Source: an uncultured Lachnoclostridium sp. (GTDB lineage Bacteria > Bacillota > Clostridia > Lachnospirales > Lachnospiraceae). Taken from it: 53,924 bases of DNA. Below, in pieces: positions 7,846-16,694 of the stretch. The position numbers and the translations under genes were made by a program. Below the pieces are notes generated by a model. That model searched no databases. It was not told where the DNA came from and saw only the letters and a program-made list of their open reading frames with translations. The stretch is taken from NCBI GenBank assembly GCA_944381625.1, contig CALWLW010000024.1, positions 1 to 53,924 on the forward strand, in the 5' to 3' direction. Every line of letters begins with the position of its first letter. Within the stretch, counting starts at the first letter, position 1.

Positions 7846-8373
7846 ATGAGCGAAAAAAATGAAATTCTGGAGAACATAAAGACCAGAAGAAGCGTGCGTA
7901 AATTCAAACCCGACATGGTGCCCGGAGATATCCTGGATCAGATCATCGAAGCCGGGACCTGCGCCCCCACCGGTATGAACCGTCAGTCCCCGATCATCCT
8001 TGCCATTACGGACAAAGCCGTCCGCGACCAGCTCTCCGCCCTCAACGCGAAGATCATGGGAGCCGGTACCGATCCTTTCTACGGCGCTCCGGTGGTACTC
8101 GTTGTATTGGCTGACAAGGCATGCCCGACCCACGTATACGACGGCAGCCTGGTCATGGAAAATCTCATGCTGGCCGCCCATGCGCTGGGGATCGGAAGCT
8201 GCTGGATTCATCGTGCAAAAGAAGAATTTGAGATGCCCGAAGGCAAAGAACTCTTGAAATCCCTGGGGATTGAAGGCGAATACGAGGGCGTCGGCCACTG
8301 TATTCTGGGCTATCCGGACGGAGCATATCCGAAGGCTCACGACAAAAAGGATACCTGGGTCTACCGTATTTAG
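7846..8373 (+). CDS. Nitroreductase-family FMN oxidoreductase
   Basis: 175 residues, preceded by TTGAGGAGG. The N-terminal IKTRRSVRKFKPDMV arginine cluster binds the FMN phosphate. APTGMNRQSP supplies the flavin/substrate loop, ENLMLAAHALGIGSCWI forms the core, and LGYPDGAYPK is the C-terminal FMN contact. The fold is a homodimeric NAD(P)H-dependent flavoprotein. Members reduce nitro groups, quinones or enoyl compounds, and the substrate cannot be told from sequence. Single gene with its own promoter, convergent with the phosphoesterase. Confidence 0.85.
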   Translation: MSEKNEILENIKTRRSVRKFKPDMVPGDILDQIIEAGTCAPTGMNRQSPIILAITDKAVRDQLSALNAKIMGAGTDPFYGAPVVLVVLADKACPTHVYDGSLVMENLMLAAHALGIGSCWIHRAKEEFEMPEGKELLKSLGIEGEYEGVGHCILGYPDGAYPKAHDKKDTWVYRI

Positions 8374-8398
8374 GATAAACAGTTCCAGCTTTTCATGG

Positions 8399-8433
8399 TT
8401 GCGGCCCGGCTGCCTGACGCGGCCGGGCCGCAG
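8399..8433. terminator. GC-rich hairpin between convergent genes
   Basis: GCGGCCCGGC (8401-8410) and GCCGGGCCGC (8422-8431) form a 10-bp perfect stem with an 11-nt loop. It sits between the nitroreductase stop and the phosphoesterase stop. The flanking T runs are weak, so it is a probable bidirectional terminator rather than a textbook one. Confidence 0.55.
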
Positions 8434-8483
8434 CCATTTCTTCGGCTTCCCCTCCGCGGTTCTGTTCTTCAGGAAATCCTCTC

Positions 8484-9158
8484 TCACACGGATTTCACAT
8501 AAAATTCTTTCCCGTCGATCACCATTCCCGTAAGCTTTCCCCCAAAGACGCACCCGGTATCCAGTCCGATCATGCCGGTATCCATCAGCGGGACGCGCTC
8601 ATCCTCTTCCAGAATCGCAGCGCCTTCCCGGCCGTCCAGATAGATTGGTACCCGCAGCGGCGTGTGTCCTGCCAGCACCAGCTTTCCCCGGTACGATCCG
8701 TTCTCGATGGCATGCCGGTCCCAGAGCAGGATATCCCCGGGATTGTCTTCCAGCCGTTCATATCTGAGCCCCGCATGGACGCAGATGAACCGCTCATGCT
8801 CATAATACAGCGGAAGCGCGTCGAACCAGTCCAGATAATTTCTCACGGAATCCCGGTGTTCTTTGAAAGAACGCACCGTCTGTCCGCCGCCGTTCAGCCG
8901 CCAGAGGATCGGATCTTTCCAGGCGTCCAAAAGCATCTGTTCATGGTTCCCGCGGATCAGCACACACCGGTCCTGCATCCGCTCTTTTATATGGTAGAAA
9001 TACTGGAACACTTCATAGCACTGGCTTCCCCGGTCCATCATGTCCCCAAGACAGATCAGCCGGTCTTCCTTTTCAGAAAATTCCAGTTTCTTCAGCAATT
9101 CCATCAATTTTGTATAGCAGCCGTGGATATCTGTCACCACGACGATTCTTTCGGACAT
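8484..9158 (-). CDS. Metallophosphoesterase (calcineurin-like, ApaH/PrpE-like)
   Basis: About 224 residues from ATG 9158 (MSERIVVV); upstream in-frame codons belong to the repeat array and are not counted. The calcineurin motifs are in order: TDIHGCY (D-x-H), CLGDMMDRG (GD-x2-DRG), IRGNHEQM (GNHE) and a C-terminal VLAGHTPL (GHTP). These bind the two catalytic metal ions. The GDMMDRG and GHT set groups it with bis(5'-nucleosyl)-tetraphosphatase (symmetrical) and protein phosphatase PrpE-type enzymes. Single gene; substrate unproven. Confidence 0.85.
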   Translation of the reverse strand: MSERIVVVTDIHGCYTKLMELLKKLEFSEKEDRLICLGDMMDRGSQCYEVFQYFYHIKERMQDRCVLIRGNHEQMLLDAWKDPILWRLNGGGQTVRSFKEHRDSVRNYLDWFDALPLYYEHERFICVHAGLRYERLEDNPGDILLWDRHAIENGSYRGKLVLAGHTPLRVPIYLDGREGAAILEEDERVPLMDTGMIGLDTGCVFGGKLTGMVIDGKEFYVKSV

Positions 9159-9195
9159 TCCCATCCCCGCTTTTCCTGTGTTCGCCTTTTCCCTG

Positions 9196-9460
9196 CATGC
9201 GCGGTGATATCTTTCGCGCTTTGCGCTCAATATATCATGTCCGCACTGCAGACATGATATCGCCTCCGGCGGATGCGCCCGGATTTCTGCGGCAGGCGCA
9301 GAAACCGGCATGCGCGATGGTATATTTCGCGCTTTGCGCTCAATATATCATGTCCGCACTGCAGACATGATATCGCCTCCGGCGGATGCGCCCGGATTTC
9401 TGCGGCAGGCGCAGAAACCGGCATGCGCGATGGTATATTTCGCGCTTTGCGCTCAATATA
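9196..9460. repeat. 113-bp tandem palindromic repeat, about 2.3 copies
   Basis: A unit beginning CATGCGCG recurs at 9196, 9309 and 9422, an exact 113-bp period. The second unit is almost identical to the first and the third is broken off after about 39 bp. Each unit holds ATATCATGTC...GACATGATAT and GCGC-TTT-GCGC hairpins. The last segment also forms a longer stem, ATGGTATATT...AATATACCAT (9429-9465). The array fills the gap between the divergent phosphoesterase and sstT genes. It reads as open frames by chance on both strands, but the identical spacing and internal symmetry point to structured non-coding repeats. Confidence 0.85.
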
Positions 9461-9522
9461 CCATAATCCGCCCGGCTTTTCCACTGTTTTGATAATTTCC
9501 TGTCGTCTCCCGGCCGATCCTG

Positions 9523-9531
9523 TGGTATACT
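9523..9531 (+). promoter_or_regulatory. Extended -10 promoter of sstT
   Basis: TGG-TATACT (TGn plus the -10 at 9526-9531) lies 37 bp before the chosen sstT start. No clear -35 is present, as is common with extended -10 promoters. Confidence 0.5.
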
Positions 9532-9567
9532 GGTCGCATGGACAAAATTTCGTAAAGGATGAAACAC

Positions 9568-10782
9568 ATGAAAAAAATGATTGAAACCTGGAACCAGATC
9601 AGCCTGATCAAAAAAATCATCTGCGGCCTGGCCGTGGGCATCGTGCTCGCCCTGACCGTGCCCCAGCTTACGGTGCTCACCCTGGTGGGAGACCTGTTCG
9701 TGGGCGCTTTAAAAGCCGTCGCGCCTCTGCTCGTGCTCTTCCTCGTCATGGGAGCGCTGTCCAGCCAGCGGGAGGGGCAGCAGAGCAATATTAAACGCAT
9801 TATCTTCCTGTACCTTCTGGGAACCTTCCTGGCCGGATGCGTGGCGGTCGTCGCCAGCTTCCTGTTCCCGGTCACCATCGCGCTCACCGAAAGCGCGTCC
9901 ACCACGGCTCCGCCCAGCGGCATCGGGGAAGTCCTCAACAGCCTTCTCATGAGCCTGGTGGCCAATCCTGTGGACGCCCTGGCAAACGCCAACTACATCG
10001 GCATCCTGGCCTGGGCCGTACTGCTGGGCCTGGCCCTGCGCAAAGCCGGAGAAGGCACCAAGACTGCCATCTCGCATATTTCTGACGCCTTCTCGCAGAT
10101 TGTGCGCTGGATCATCGGCTGCGCCCCCTTCGGCGTCATGGGCCTGGTCTTCACCAGTATCTCCCAGCAGGGACTTTCCTCCCTTTTAAGCTACGGAAAG
10201 CTTATCCTCCTTCTGGTGGGCAGCATGGCCTTTGTGGCTTTCATTGTCAATCCCATCATCACCTTCATCGGGATCCGGAAGAATCCTTACCCTCTGGTAC
10301 TCAAATGTCTGAAGGACAGCGGCATCACGGCGTTCTTCACAAGAAGCTCCGCCGCCAACATTCCTGTCAACATGAAGCTGTGCGAGGAGCTGGGGCTTGA
10401 CCGGAATACCTACGCCGTATCCATTCCCCTAGGCTCCACCATCAATATGGGCGGAGCGGCCGTCACCATCTCCACGCTGGCTCTGGCAGCCGTCCATACC
10501 CTGGGCATCCCGGTGGACATCCCCACCGCCATCGTCCTCTGCCTGCTCTCGGCCATCAGTGCCTGCGGAGCTTCCGGCGTGGCGGGAGGCTCTCTCCTGC
10601 TTGTGCCCCTGGCCTGCAGCCTGTTCGGCATCTCCGACGACATCGCCATGCAGGTGGTGGGCGTAGGCTTTATTGTGGGCGTGATCCAGGATTCCTGCGA
10701 GACCGCCATCAATTCCTCCACCGACGTACTCTATACCGCCGTGGCGGAATTCTCACAGAGAAGGAAAGATACAGCACAGTAG
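9568..10782 (+). CDS. sstT: Serine/threonine:Na+ symporter SstT
   Basis: About 404 residues from ATG 9568 (AAAGG 9 bp upstream; an in-frame ATG at 9559 is possible). It belongs to the dicarboxylate/amino acid:cation symporter family. SstT-specific features are the opening [35 protein letters not shown], the sodium-site stretch [16 protein letters not shown], and [20 protein letters not shown]. About eight membrane helices plus two re-entrant hairpins are expected. It takes up serine and threonine with sodium. The gene is monocistronic, followed 26 bp later by the response regulator. Confidence 0.93.
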   Translation: MKKMIETWNQISLIKKIICGLAVGIVLALTVPQLTVLTLVGDLFVGALKAVAPLLVLFLVMGALSSQREGQQSNIKRIIFLYLLGTFLAGCVAVVASFLFPVTIALTESASTTAPPSGIGEVLNSLLMSLVANPVDALANANYIGILAWAVLLGLALRKAGEGTKTAISHISDAFSQIVRWIIGCAPFGVMGLVFTSISQQGLSSLLSYGKLILLLVGSMAFVAFIVNPIITFIGIRKNPYPLVLKCLKDSGITAFFTRSSAANIPVNMKLCEELGLDRNTYAVSIPLGSTINMGGAAVTISTLALAAVHTLGIPVDIPTAIVLCLLSAISACGASGVAGGSLLLVPLACSLFGISDDIAMQVVGVGFIVGVIQDSCETAINSSTDVLYTAVAEFSQRRKDTAQ

Positions 10783-10808
10783 AAAACGCCCAGAGAAAGG
10801 ATACAAGG

Positions 10809-11474
10809 TTGAACCAAATATTGCTTTTAGAAGACGACGAGGCCCTGGGACGGGGAGTCGGCATGGCTCTGGAAACGCCGGACTGTACGGTTGTCCGCTG
10901 CAGTACGCTGCGCCAGGCGGTGGAACTGTTGCAGGAGTCGGTATTCCAGCTTTTGATCCTGGACATCAATCTGCCTGACGGCAGCGGTCTGGAACTGCTG
11001 CGGACACTGCGGAAAAGCGGGGACTGTACGCCCGCCATCCTGCTCACGGCCAACGATCTGGAACTGGATGAAGTCACCGGCCTGGAGGCCGGGGCAGACG
11101 ACTATATTACCAAACCTTTCTCCCTGGCGGTACTGCGGGCCAGAGTAAACGCCCAACTGCGGCGGTCGGCCCCCTCAAAACCCGCACGGCTGGAGCTGGA
11201 TGGCTTTACCTTCGATTTCTCCCGGCTGGAGTTCGCAAAAGGCAGCGTGTCCATTGAGCTTTCCAAAACAGAACAGCGGCTGCTGCGCCTGCTGGTGGAA
11301 AACAGGGGCCGCACCCTGCCCCGCGGCCTGCTTCTGGAAAAAATGTGGGACGGGAGCGAGTTTGTGGACGAGAACGCCCTGTCCGTGGCAGTACGGCGGC
11401 TGCGCGCCAAACTGGGAGACTGCCCCATCAGGACGGTGTACGGCGTGGGCTATGCCTGGGAGGTCTCCCGATGA
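10809..11474 (+). CDS. OmpR/PhoB-type response regulator
   Basis: 221 residues with a TTG start (AGAAAGG 11 bp upstream). The receiver domain (1-115) has the acidic pair LLEDDEA, phospho-acceptor Asp in LILDINLPDGSG, and the conserved Thr/Lys (LLTAND, YITKPFSL). A winged-helix output domain (about 125-220) follows with the usual LSKTEQRLLRLL and VDENALSVAVRRLRAKLG. The gene overlaps the histidine kinase (ATGA), and the pair precedes an ABC transporter. The likely regulatory target is that transporter, through the dyad at 12426-12469. Confidence 0.92.
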   Translation: MNQILLLEDDEALGRGVGMALETPDCTVVRCSTLRQAVELLQESVFQLLILDINLPDGSGLELLRTLRKSGDCTPAILLTANDLELDEVTGLEAGADDYITKPFSLAVLRARVNAQLRRSAPSKPARLELDGFTFDFSRLEFAKGSVSIELSKTEQRLLRLLVENRGRTLPRGLLLEKMWDGSEFVDENALSVAVRRLRAKLGDCPIRTVYGVGYAWEVSR

Positions 11475-12424
11475 CGCCCCTGACCTGGTGCGCCCTGGCT
11501 CTGGCTGCCGCCGGCGTGGGATTCGGCGTATGGCAGCGGCAGGCGCGGCGGCGCACGCTCCGGCGGATGAACCAGATGCTGGAGCAGGCCATTGCCGGCG
11601 GTTTCACCGAGGATACATTCGACGAGTCGGAGCTTTCCGCCCTGGAGAGCAGGCTGGCCCGATTTCTCCGGGGTTCCGCCTCCGCACAAAAGGCCGTGGA
11701 GGAAGAACAGGCGGCAGTCAAAACACTCGTCGCCGATATCTCTCATCAGACCCGCACCCCCATCGCCAATCTGCTGCTGTACGCTTCTCTGCTGTCCGAG
11801 AGCGGCCTGTCCCCCAGGCAGCGGGAACAGGCCCAGGCACTCACTGTCCAGGCAGAGAAGCTCTCTTTTCTCATCCAGACGCTGGTCAAAGCCTCCCGGC
11901 TGGAAGCCGGCATCGTGGCTCCGCTGCCGGCTCCAAACCCGGTCGGCCCGCTCCTTGCAGGAGCCGCGGAACAGGAGGAACGCGCGGCCAGGGCCAGACA
12001 GGTCACCATCACTGCGGCGCCCTTTCAGGGAACAGCCGCCTTTGATCCCCGCTGGACGGGTGAAGCTCTGGGCAATGTGGTAAATAATGCCGTCAAGTAC
12101 ACCCCTGCCGGCGGAACCGTGACCATCTCTGCCCAGATGCTGGACTCCTTCTGCCGGGTGGACGTGGCGGATACCGGCCCCGGTATTCCGGAGAGCGAAC
12201 AGGGCGAGATCTTTAACCGTTTTTTTCGGGGACGGGAGGTTTCCGCCGCGGAAGGGCTGGGCCTTGGTCTCTATCTGGCCCGGGAGATCCTGAACAGACA
12301 GGGCGGCTACATCAAGGTCGCTTCCAGGCCCGGAGAAGGAAGCGTCTTCTCTCTGTACCTGCCCAGGGAAACTCCCGGCGCAGAAGCAGAAAAAGCCGGG
12401 CAGGAGGAAATGCTTTCGGATTGA
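11471..12424 (+). CDS. Sensor histidine kinase with minimal input domain
   Basis: 317 residues; the ATG at 11471 overlaps the stop of the response regulator. A single N-terminal membrane helix (residues about 4-22) is followed by a short linker, the H-box (ADISHQTRTPIANLLLY), N-box (NVVNNAVKYTPAG), G1 (DTGPGIP), F-box (FNRFFRG) and G2 (GLGLGLYLARE). There is essentially no extracytoplasmic sensor domain, as in intramembrane-sensing kinases that take their signal from a partner ABC transporter. The downstream ABC pair fits that role. Confidence 0.9.
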   Translation: MTPLTWCALALAAAGVGFGVWQRQARRRTLRRMNQMLEQAIAGGFTEDTFDESELSALESRLARFLRGSASAQKAVEEEQAAVKTLVADISHQTRTPIANLLLYASLLSESGLSPRQREQAQALTVQAEKLSFLIQTLVKASRLEAGIVAPLPAPNPVGPLLAGAAEQEERAARARQVTITAAPFQGTAAFDPRWTGEALGNVVNNAVKYTPAGGTVTISAQMLDSFCRVDVADTGPGIPESEQGEIFNRFFRGREVSAAEGLGLGLYLAREILNRQGGYIKVASRPGEGSVFSLYLPRETPGAEAEKAGQEEMLSD

Positions 12425-12425
12425 G

Positions 12426-12469
12426 AATCTTTCCATTCTGTCAGATTTGAGAAAGAACCTGGAAAGATT
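12426..12469 (+). promoter_or_regulatory. Candidate response-regulator operator upstream of the ABC genes
   Basis: A perfect 10-bp inverted repeat, AATCTTTCCA (12426-12435) and TGGAAAGATT (12460-12469), is separated by 24 bp. It starts two bases after the kinase stop and 60-105 bp ahead of the ATPase start, a normal position for activation of the transporter operon by the linked response regulator. The role is inferred from position and symmetry. Confidence 0.5.
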
Positions 12470-12477
12470 ATTGTGAT

Positions 12478-12514
12478 AAAGTCTGTATTGTCGCAGGACA
12501 GTGCAGACTTTTTT
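12478..12514 (+). terminator. Terminator/attenuator hairpin between kinase and ABC genes
   Basis: AAAGTCTG (12478-12485) pairs with CAGACTTT (12504-12511), with a further TGT/ACA inside, and is followed by T6 (12509-12514). It can end the two-component transcript or attenuate transcription into the ABC operon; the ATPase Shine-Dalgarno (GGAGG) begins just after it. Confidence 0.55.
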
Positions 12515-12530
12515 ATGGAGGTAGATTTCT

Positions 12531-13199
12531 ATGACGATTTTGGAGACCAAAGATCTGAAAAAATATTATGGAAGCAAAGACACGCTGGTGAAAGCTCTGG
12601 ACGGAGTCAATCTGAGCGTGGAAGACGGGGAGTTTGTCGCCATCGTGGGCACGTCCGGTTCCGGCAAGTCCACCCTGCTCCACATGCTGGGCGGCCTGGA
12701 CCGGCCCACCGGCGGTTCCGTCACCGTGGCGGGAAAAGATATCTTTTCTTTGAAGGACGAGGCGCTGACGATTTTCCGCCGGCGGAAGATCGGTTTCGTG
12801 TTCCAGAGCTACAATCTGGTGCCGGTCCTGACGGTGCAGGAAAATATCGTCCTTCCCATCCAGCTGGATGGAGGCAGGGTGGATAAATCCTATGTCCGCC
12901 AGGTTGTCGCCGCCCTGGGACTGGAGAAAAAACTGAACAGCCTGCCCAGCCAGCTCTCCGGCGGCCAGCAGCAGCGGGTGGCCATCGCCAGAGCCCTGGC
13001 CACAAAACCTGCCATCCTCCTGGCCGACGAGCCCACCGGCAATCTGGACAGCCGCACCAGTCAGGATGTGCTGTCTCTGATGAAGGTTACCGGCCGGAAA
13101 TTTGCCCAGACCATGGTGATGATCACGCATAACGAAGAAATTGCCCAGCTGGCCGACCGCATCATCCGCATTGAAGATGGCCGGATTGCCGCGCGTTAA
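12531..13199 (+). CDS. ABC transporter ATP-binding protein (MacB/LolD/BceA class)
   Basis: 222 residues with all nucleotide-binding motifs: Walker [11 protein letters not shown]-loop VFQSYNLVP, signature [15 protein letters not shown], Walker [14 protein letters not shown]-loop MITHNEEIA. The EPTGNLD signature and the length match ATPases of FtsX-type (type VII) ABC systems, which transmit force rather than pump a solute through a pore. It is followed 13 bp later by its permease and preceded by a two-component system, the arrangement of peptide-antibiotic or cell-envelope stress modules. Confidence 0.92.
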   Translation: MTILETKDLKKYYGSKDTLVKALDGVNLSVEDGEFVAIVGTSGSGKSTLLHMLGGLDRPTGGSVTVAGKDIFSLKDEALTIFRRRKIGFVFQSYNLVPVLTVQENIVLPIQLDGGRVDKSYVRQVVAALGLEKKLNSLPSQLSGGQQQRVAIARALATKPAILLADEPTGNLDSRTSQDVLSLMKVTGRKFAQTMVMITHNEEIAQLADRIIRIEDGRIAAR

Positions 13200-13212
13200 G
13201 GAGGTGAGACGC

Positions 13213-15870
13213 ATGAAAGTAAGAAACAGCAAATGTATTCGGCGCCTTGCCTGGAAGAGCCTGCAGGCCAGCCGTACCCGGAACCTGATCGCGGCGGCGG
13301 CCATCGCCCTGACGGCGGTGCTGTTCACCAGTCTGTTCACCATTGCCCTGTCCATCAACGAGGGCATCCAGCAGGCCAATTTCCGGCAGGTGGGCGGTTT
13401 CTCCCACGGCGGCTTCAAGTACCTGAGCGAACAGCAGTTCCAGGATCTGAAAGAAGATCCGCTGATCGAATCCTGGGGCCTGCGGCGGTTCATTGGCATG
13501 CCCCGGGAGGCTCCCTTCAACAAGTCCCATGTGGAAATCGGATACGCCGACGCCAACGAGGCGCACTGGATGTACTGCGATCCGATAGAAGGCGCTCTGC
13601 CGCAGGAAGGCACCAGACAGGCCGCCACCGATACCCGTGTACTGGAACTGCTGGATATCCAGCCGGAAATCGGCGCAGAGTTCACGGTCACATTCGATGT
13701 GGACGGCCGCGCCGCCACCCAGACCTTCACCCTCTGCGGCTGGTGGGAATATGACGAAGCCATTGTGGCCAACCACATTCTGATCCCGGAAAGCCGTGCG
13801 GACGAAATCCTCTCGGAGTGCGGTGTGGATCCTGAAAATTCCTCCGACGGCATGACCGGCAGCTGGAATCTGGACGTGATGCTGAAAAGCGGCGCCCGGC
13901 ACATCGGGCAGGATCTGAACCGGATATTAGCCAGCCATGGTTTTCAGAGCGATACGCCGGGAGACAATTATATAAACACCGGCGTCAACTGGGGCTACAC
14001 CGGAGCCCGGCTTTCGGACACGCTGGATCCCACAGTGGCCGCCGCCATCATCGCCGTGGCCCTGCTTATCATCTTTACCGGCTACCTGATCATCTACAAC
14101 GTATTCCAGATCTCCGTCGCCGGAGATATCCGGTTTTACGGCCTGCTCAAGACCATCGGCACGACGCCCCGGCAGCTGCGGCAGATCATCCGGCTGCAGG
14201 CGCTGGCGCTCAGCGCCGCCGGCATCCCCGTCGGCCTGCTGGCCGGCTGGTTCCTCGGCGGAAAACTGACGCCGGTGATCGTGGCCCGGCTGAACGGCGT
14301 GGTGACGCTCACCTCTGTGAGCCCCCTGATATTCGCCGCCTCAGCCCTGTTCGCCCTGTTTACCGTCCTGCTCTCCTGCCGCCGGCCCGGCCGGATGGCC
14401 GCCAGAGTCTCTCCGGTGGAGGCGGTGCGCTACACAGAAGGGAGCACAAAGACCCGCTCCAAAGGCCGCAAAGCCCGGAAAGTCAATCCCTTCACCATGG
14501 CCTGGGCCAACCTGGGCCGCAGCCGGGGCAAGACGGTGGTGACGGTTTTTTCTCTTTCCCTGGCCGTAGTACTGCTGGTTGTGACCGTCAACTTCACAGG
14601 CGGATTCGATATGGATAAATATGTATCCAACTTCACCGCCAGCGATTTTGTCCTGGCGAACGCCGCCAAATTCCAGACCAACGCCAGCGGCTTTAACAAA
14701 GATATGGGCGTGCCCCAGTCGGCCATGGACACTGTCCGGGCCCAAGGCGGCGTCACTGACGGCGGCGTGGTGTACGGCAAAACCACTTCCATGCTGGAGT
14801 ATGTGACCGAAGATTATTTCCGGCATACGAACCAGTATTTTTACACCCCGGAACAGCTGGACAATCTGATCCGTCTGACGGACCGGAACGAAGAGGGCCT
14901 GCTGGCCGATGACGTGCAGATCTCCGGCATGAGCCCCTTTGCCCTGGATCAACTGACCATATTGGAAGGAGACCTGTCAGACCTCTATGAACCCGGCAGC
15001 CGCTCTGTTGCCGCCGTGTACAGCGACGACGATTATGGCAATGCCGATATGGACAGCCACTGGGCCCGCCTGGGAGACACGGTCACCCTTCGATATATAG
15101 AAGAGATGGAATATTACGATCCGGACACCGGGGAAGTCTACGGAGCCTATGCGGACATACCCGATGGAGCCGACTTTTCCGCACGTCCCGTGCGGTACCA
15201 GGATGTGGACTACACGGTGGCCGCCCTGGTAACCGTGCCCATGCCCCTCTCTTACCGTTACTATGGATCTGACGAATTTATACTGAACGACCAGACCTTT
15301 ATCCAGGATACGGGTACGGACCATGTGATGTACTATGCCTTTAATACCACCGACGAGGCCAACGGGGCCATGGAAGCATATCTGGCGGACTACACGGAAA
15401 ATGTGAACCCGGAACTGGACTATGAAAGTAAAGCCACCTACGCCGGAGAATTTGAGAGTATGCGGTCCATGTTCCTGATGCTGGGCGGGGTGCTGAGCTT
15501 CATCGTGGGGCTGGTGGGCGTGCTGAACTTTTTTAACGCCGTCCTCACCGGCATCATTGCCCGCCGCCGGGAGCTGGCGGTGCTCCAGGCCGTGGGCATG
15601 ACGGGGAAACAGATGCGCGCCATGCTCATGTGGGAGGGTCTGCTGTACGCCCTTGGTGCGGCAGGACTGGCCCTGCTCCTGTCAGCGATCCTGGGACCGG
15701 CAGCCTTCCGGGCGGTGGAAGGGCTGTTCTGGTTCTTCACCTACCGGCTGGATCTGACTCCCTTCCTGCTGGTGATCCCCCTGTTCGCCCTGCTTGGGGT
15801 GGGCATCCCCATCCTGACAAGCCGGATGTCGGAACGGCATACCGTGGTGGAACGGCTACGGGAGGAATAA
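13213..15870 (+). CDS. FtsX-type ABC permease with two large extracytoplasmic domains
   Basis: 885 residues from ATG 13213 (AAGGAGGTGAGACGC upstream). One membrane helix near residues 25-48 leads to an external domain (about 55-275). Three helices of an FtsX core follow (about 280-410), then a second N-terminal-type helix near 440-462. A second external domain (about 465-755) and a final three-helix FtsX core (about 760-880) complete it. Two FtsX units with two external domains resemble MacB/LolC-like duplicated permeases more than BceB (10 helices, one loop). It probably works with the preceding ATPase and two-component system in envelope stress or peptide resistance. The substrate is unknown. 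Confidence 0.85.
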   Translation: MKVRNSKCIRRLAWKSLQASRTRNLIAAAAIALTAVLFTSLFTIALSINEGIQQANFRQVGGFSHGGFKYLSEQQFQDLKEDPLIESWGLRRFIGMPREAPFNKSHVEIGYADANEAHWMYCDPIEGALPQEGTRQAATDTRVLELLDIQPEIGAEFTVTFDVDGRAATQTFTLCGWWEYDEAIVANHILIPESRADEILSECGVDPENSSDGMTGSWNLDVMLKSGARHIGQDLNRILASHGFQSDTPGDNYINTGVNWGYTGARLSDTLDPTVAAAIIAVALLIIFTGYLIIYNVFQISVAGDIRFYGLLKTIGTTPRQLRQIIRLQALALSAAGIPVGLLAGWFLGGKLTPVIVARLNGVVTLTSVSPLIFAASALFALFTVLLSCRRPGRMAARVSPVEAVRYTEGSTKTRSKGRKARKVNPFTMAWANLGRSRGKTVVTVFSLSLAVVLLVVTVNFTGGFDMDKYVSNFTASDFVLANAAKFQTNASGFNKDMGVPQSAMDTVRAQGGVTDGGVVYGKTTSMLEYVTEDYFRHTNQYFYTPEQLDNLIRLTDRNEEGLLADDVQISGMSPFALDQLTILEGDLSDLYEPGSRSVAAVYSDDDYGNADMDSHWARLGDTVTLRYIEEMEYYDPDTGEVYGAYADIPDGADFSARPVRYQDVDYTVAALVTVPMPLSYRYYGSDEFILNDQTFIQDTGTDHVMYYAFNTTDEANGAMEAYLADYTENVNPELDYESKATYAGEFESMRSMFLMLGGVLSFIVGLVGVLNFFNAVLTGIIARRRELAVLQAVGMTGKQMRAMLMWEGLLYALGAAGLALLLSAILGPAAFRAVEGLFWFFTYRLDLTPFLLVIPLFALLGVGIPILTSRMSERHTVVERLREE

Positions 15871-15879
15871 AGGAAGTAT

Positions 15880-15928
15880 AAAAATCCCCTGCAGGCGGCG
15901 GATAGCTGCTTGCAGGGGTACTTTTTTA
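15880..15928. terminator. Strong terminator after the ABC operon
   Basis: CCCCTGCA (15887-15894) and TGCAGGGG (15911-15918) form the stem, flanked by A-rich sequence on the left and T6 on the right. It marks the right edge of the GC-rich core segment; more AT-rich accessory DNA begins immediately after it. Confidence 0.8.
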
Positions 15929-15981
15929 AATAATTGGTTCTATGCCTGGCCAACTCTCTGGCTCCGCCAACATCATCCAAA

Positions 15982-16083
15982 TTATGCTGCATACAATTCT
16001 ATTCCTTCATTTTTAATATTGTTATAGAACGGATATGCCCTAAGCCATTTATTGAAATGATCCAAGTTCTTCACAATAGGCAT
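15982..16083 (-). other. Short orphan C-terminal coding remnant
   Basis: A 33-codon minus-strand frame (MPIVKNLDHFNKWLRAYPF and on to a TAA at 15982) has the look of a protein C-terminus, with normal codon use and composition. A stop lies a few codons upstream of its ATG and no Shine-Dalgarno is visible. I do not recognise the family. It may be the end of a gene destroyed when the toxin-antitoxin cassette arrived. The rest of 15929-16100 shows no gene. Confidence 0.25.
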
Positions 16084-16102
16084 GATTAAAACAAACTTCT
16101 AA

Positions 16103-16131
16103 TTGCAGCAATCACAAATATGTGATAAATT
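16103..16131 (+). promoter_or_regulatory. Toxin-antitoxin promoter with operator in the spacer
   Basis: TTGCAG (16103-16108), 17 bp, TAAATT (16126-16131). The spacer carries the palindrome ATCACA-AATA-TGTGAT (16111-16126), the classic position for autorepression by an antitoxin or toxin-antitoxin complex. Confidence 0.55.
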
Positions 16132-16191
16132 ATGTCTAAGATACAAAGAACTGCATAGACTATCTCATACATCATGAATGGAGCTGTTGCT

Positions 16192-16362
16192 ATGGAATTT
16201 ACAGTGAGAAAACAACCAACTACGCAGCAAGAGGATAATCATATTCTTCGGATGTTGGACAGAGGCATTGATGATATGGAAGCCGGACGGGAGCTTCCAC
16301 TTGAAGAAGCTTTCTGTAAAATTGCCGAATTGAGAGATTCCAGACGAAATGCACGAATATAA
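16192..16362 (+). CDS. Type II antitoxin, small acidic protein
   Basis: About 56 residues from ATG 16192, chosen because GGAG lies 8 bp upstream; ATG 16174 has no ribosome site. The sequence is short and charged with a RGIDDMEAGRELPLEEAF segment typical of toxin-wrapping antitoxin tails (Phd/RelB-like partners of ParE/RelE). A clear DNA-binding fold is not obvious. It overlaps the toxin gene by 14 bp, which couples translation. A palindrome in the promoter spacer suggests autoregulation. Confidence 0.7.
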   Translation: MEFTVRKQPTTQQEDNHILRMLDRGIDDMEAGRELPLEEAFCKIAELRDSRRNARI

Positions 16363-16687
16363 AGTTATTTTGACATGGGAAGCTATTTACGATGTAACCG
16401 ACATTTCTGATTACATTGAAGCTGAATTTAGCAAATCCAGGGCTGATCGTTTTCAGGATGAGATACAAGCACAAATGAAAAAATTAGGATATATGTCCCT
16501 TGCTTTTCCAAAGACGCATATTCTATATCGAAATTATTATATTCATAAAAAACCATTCCCTCCATCTATCATTTTTTATGTATGCATGGAACAGACTCAC
16601 GAAATTCATGTACTCCGTGTTTTACGGGAAGATCGTGACTGGATACAGGTACTCCAGCAAACGCCAAACTATACATATCCAGAATAA
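16349..16687 (+). CDS. RelE/ParE-family toxin
   Basis: 112 residues with the ParE/RelE pattern: an opening beta strand YKVILTWEAIYDV, two helices (ISDYIEAEFSKSRADRFQDEI), and the C-terminal strands IIFYVCMEQTHEIHVLRVLREDRDW. HVLRVLREDRDW matches the family's conserved I-x2-V-x-H-x-R-R/D ending. Members either cut mRNA on the ribosome or poison gyrase; the sequence does not tell which. The gene is overlapped by the antitoxin and closed by a strong terminator, making a compact mobile-looking cassette. Confidence 0.8.
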   Translation: MHEYKVILTWEAIYDVTDISDYIEAEFSKSRADRFQDEIQAQMKKLGYMSLAFPKTHILYRNYYIHKKPFPPSIIFYVCMEQTHEIHVLRVLREDRDWIQVLQQTPNYTYPE

Positions 16688-16694
16688 TTTTTGC

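Noticed and set aside
9196..9460. CRISPR array
   Set aside because: The period is 113 bp with no unique spacers; the whole unit is repeated.
9227..9584. Several open frames across the 113-bp repeats on both strands
   Set aside because: They exist only because the repeat unit lacks stops in several frames; they have no ribosome sites and the same peptide recurs with each unit.
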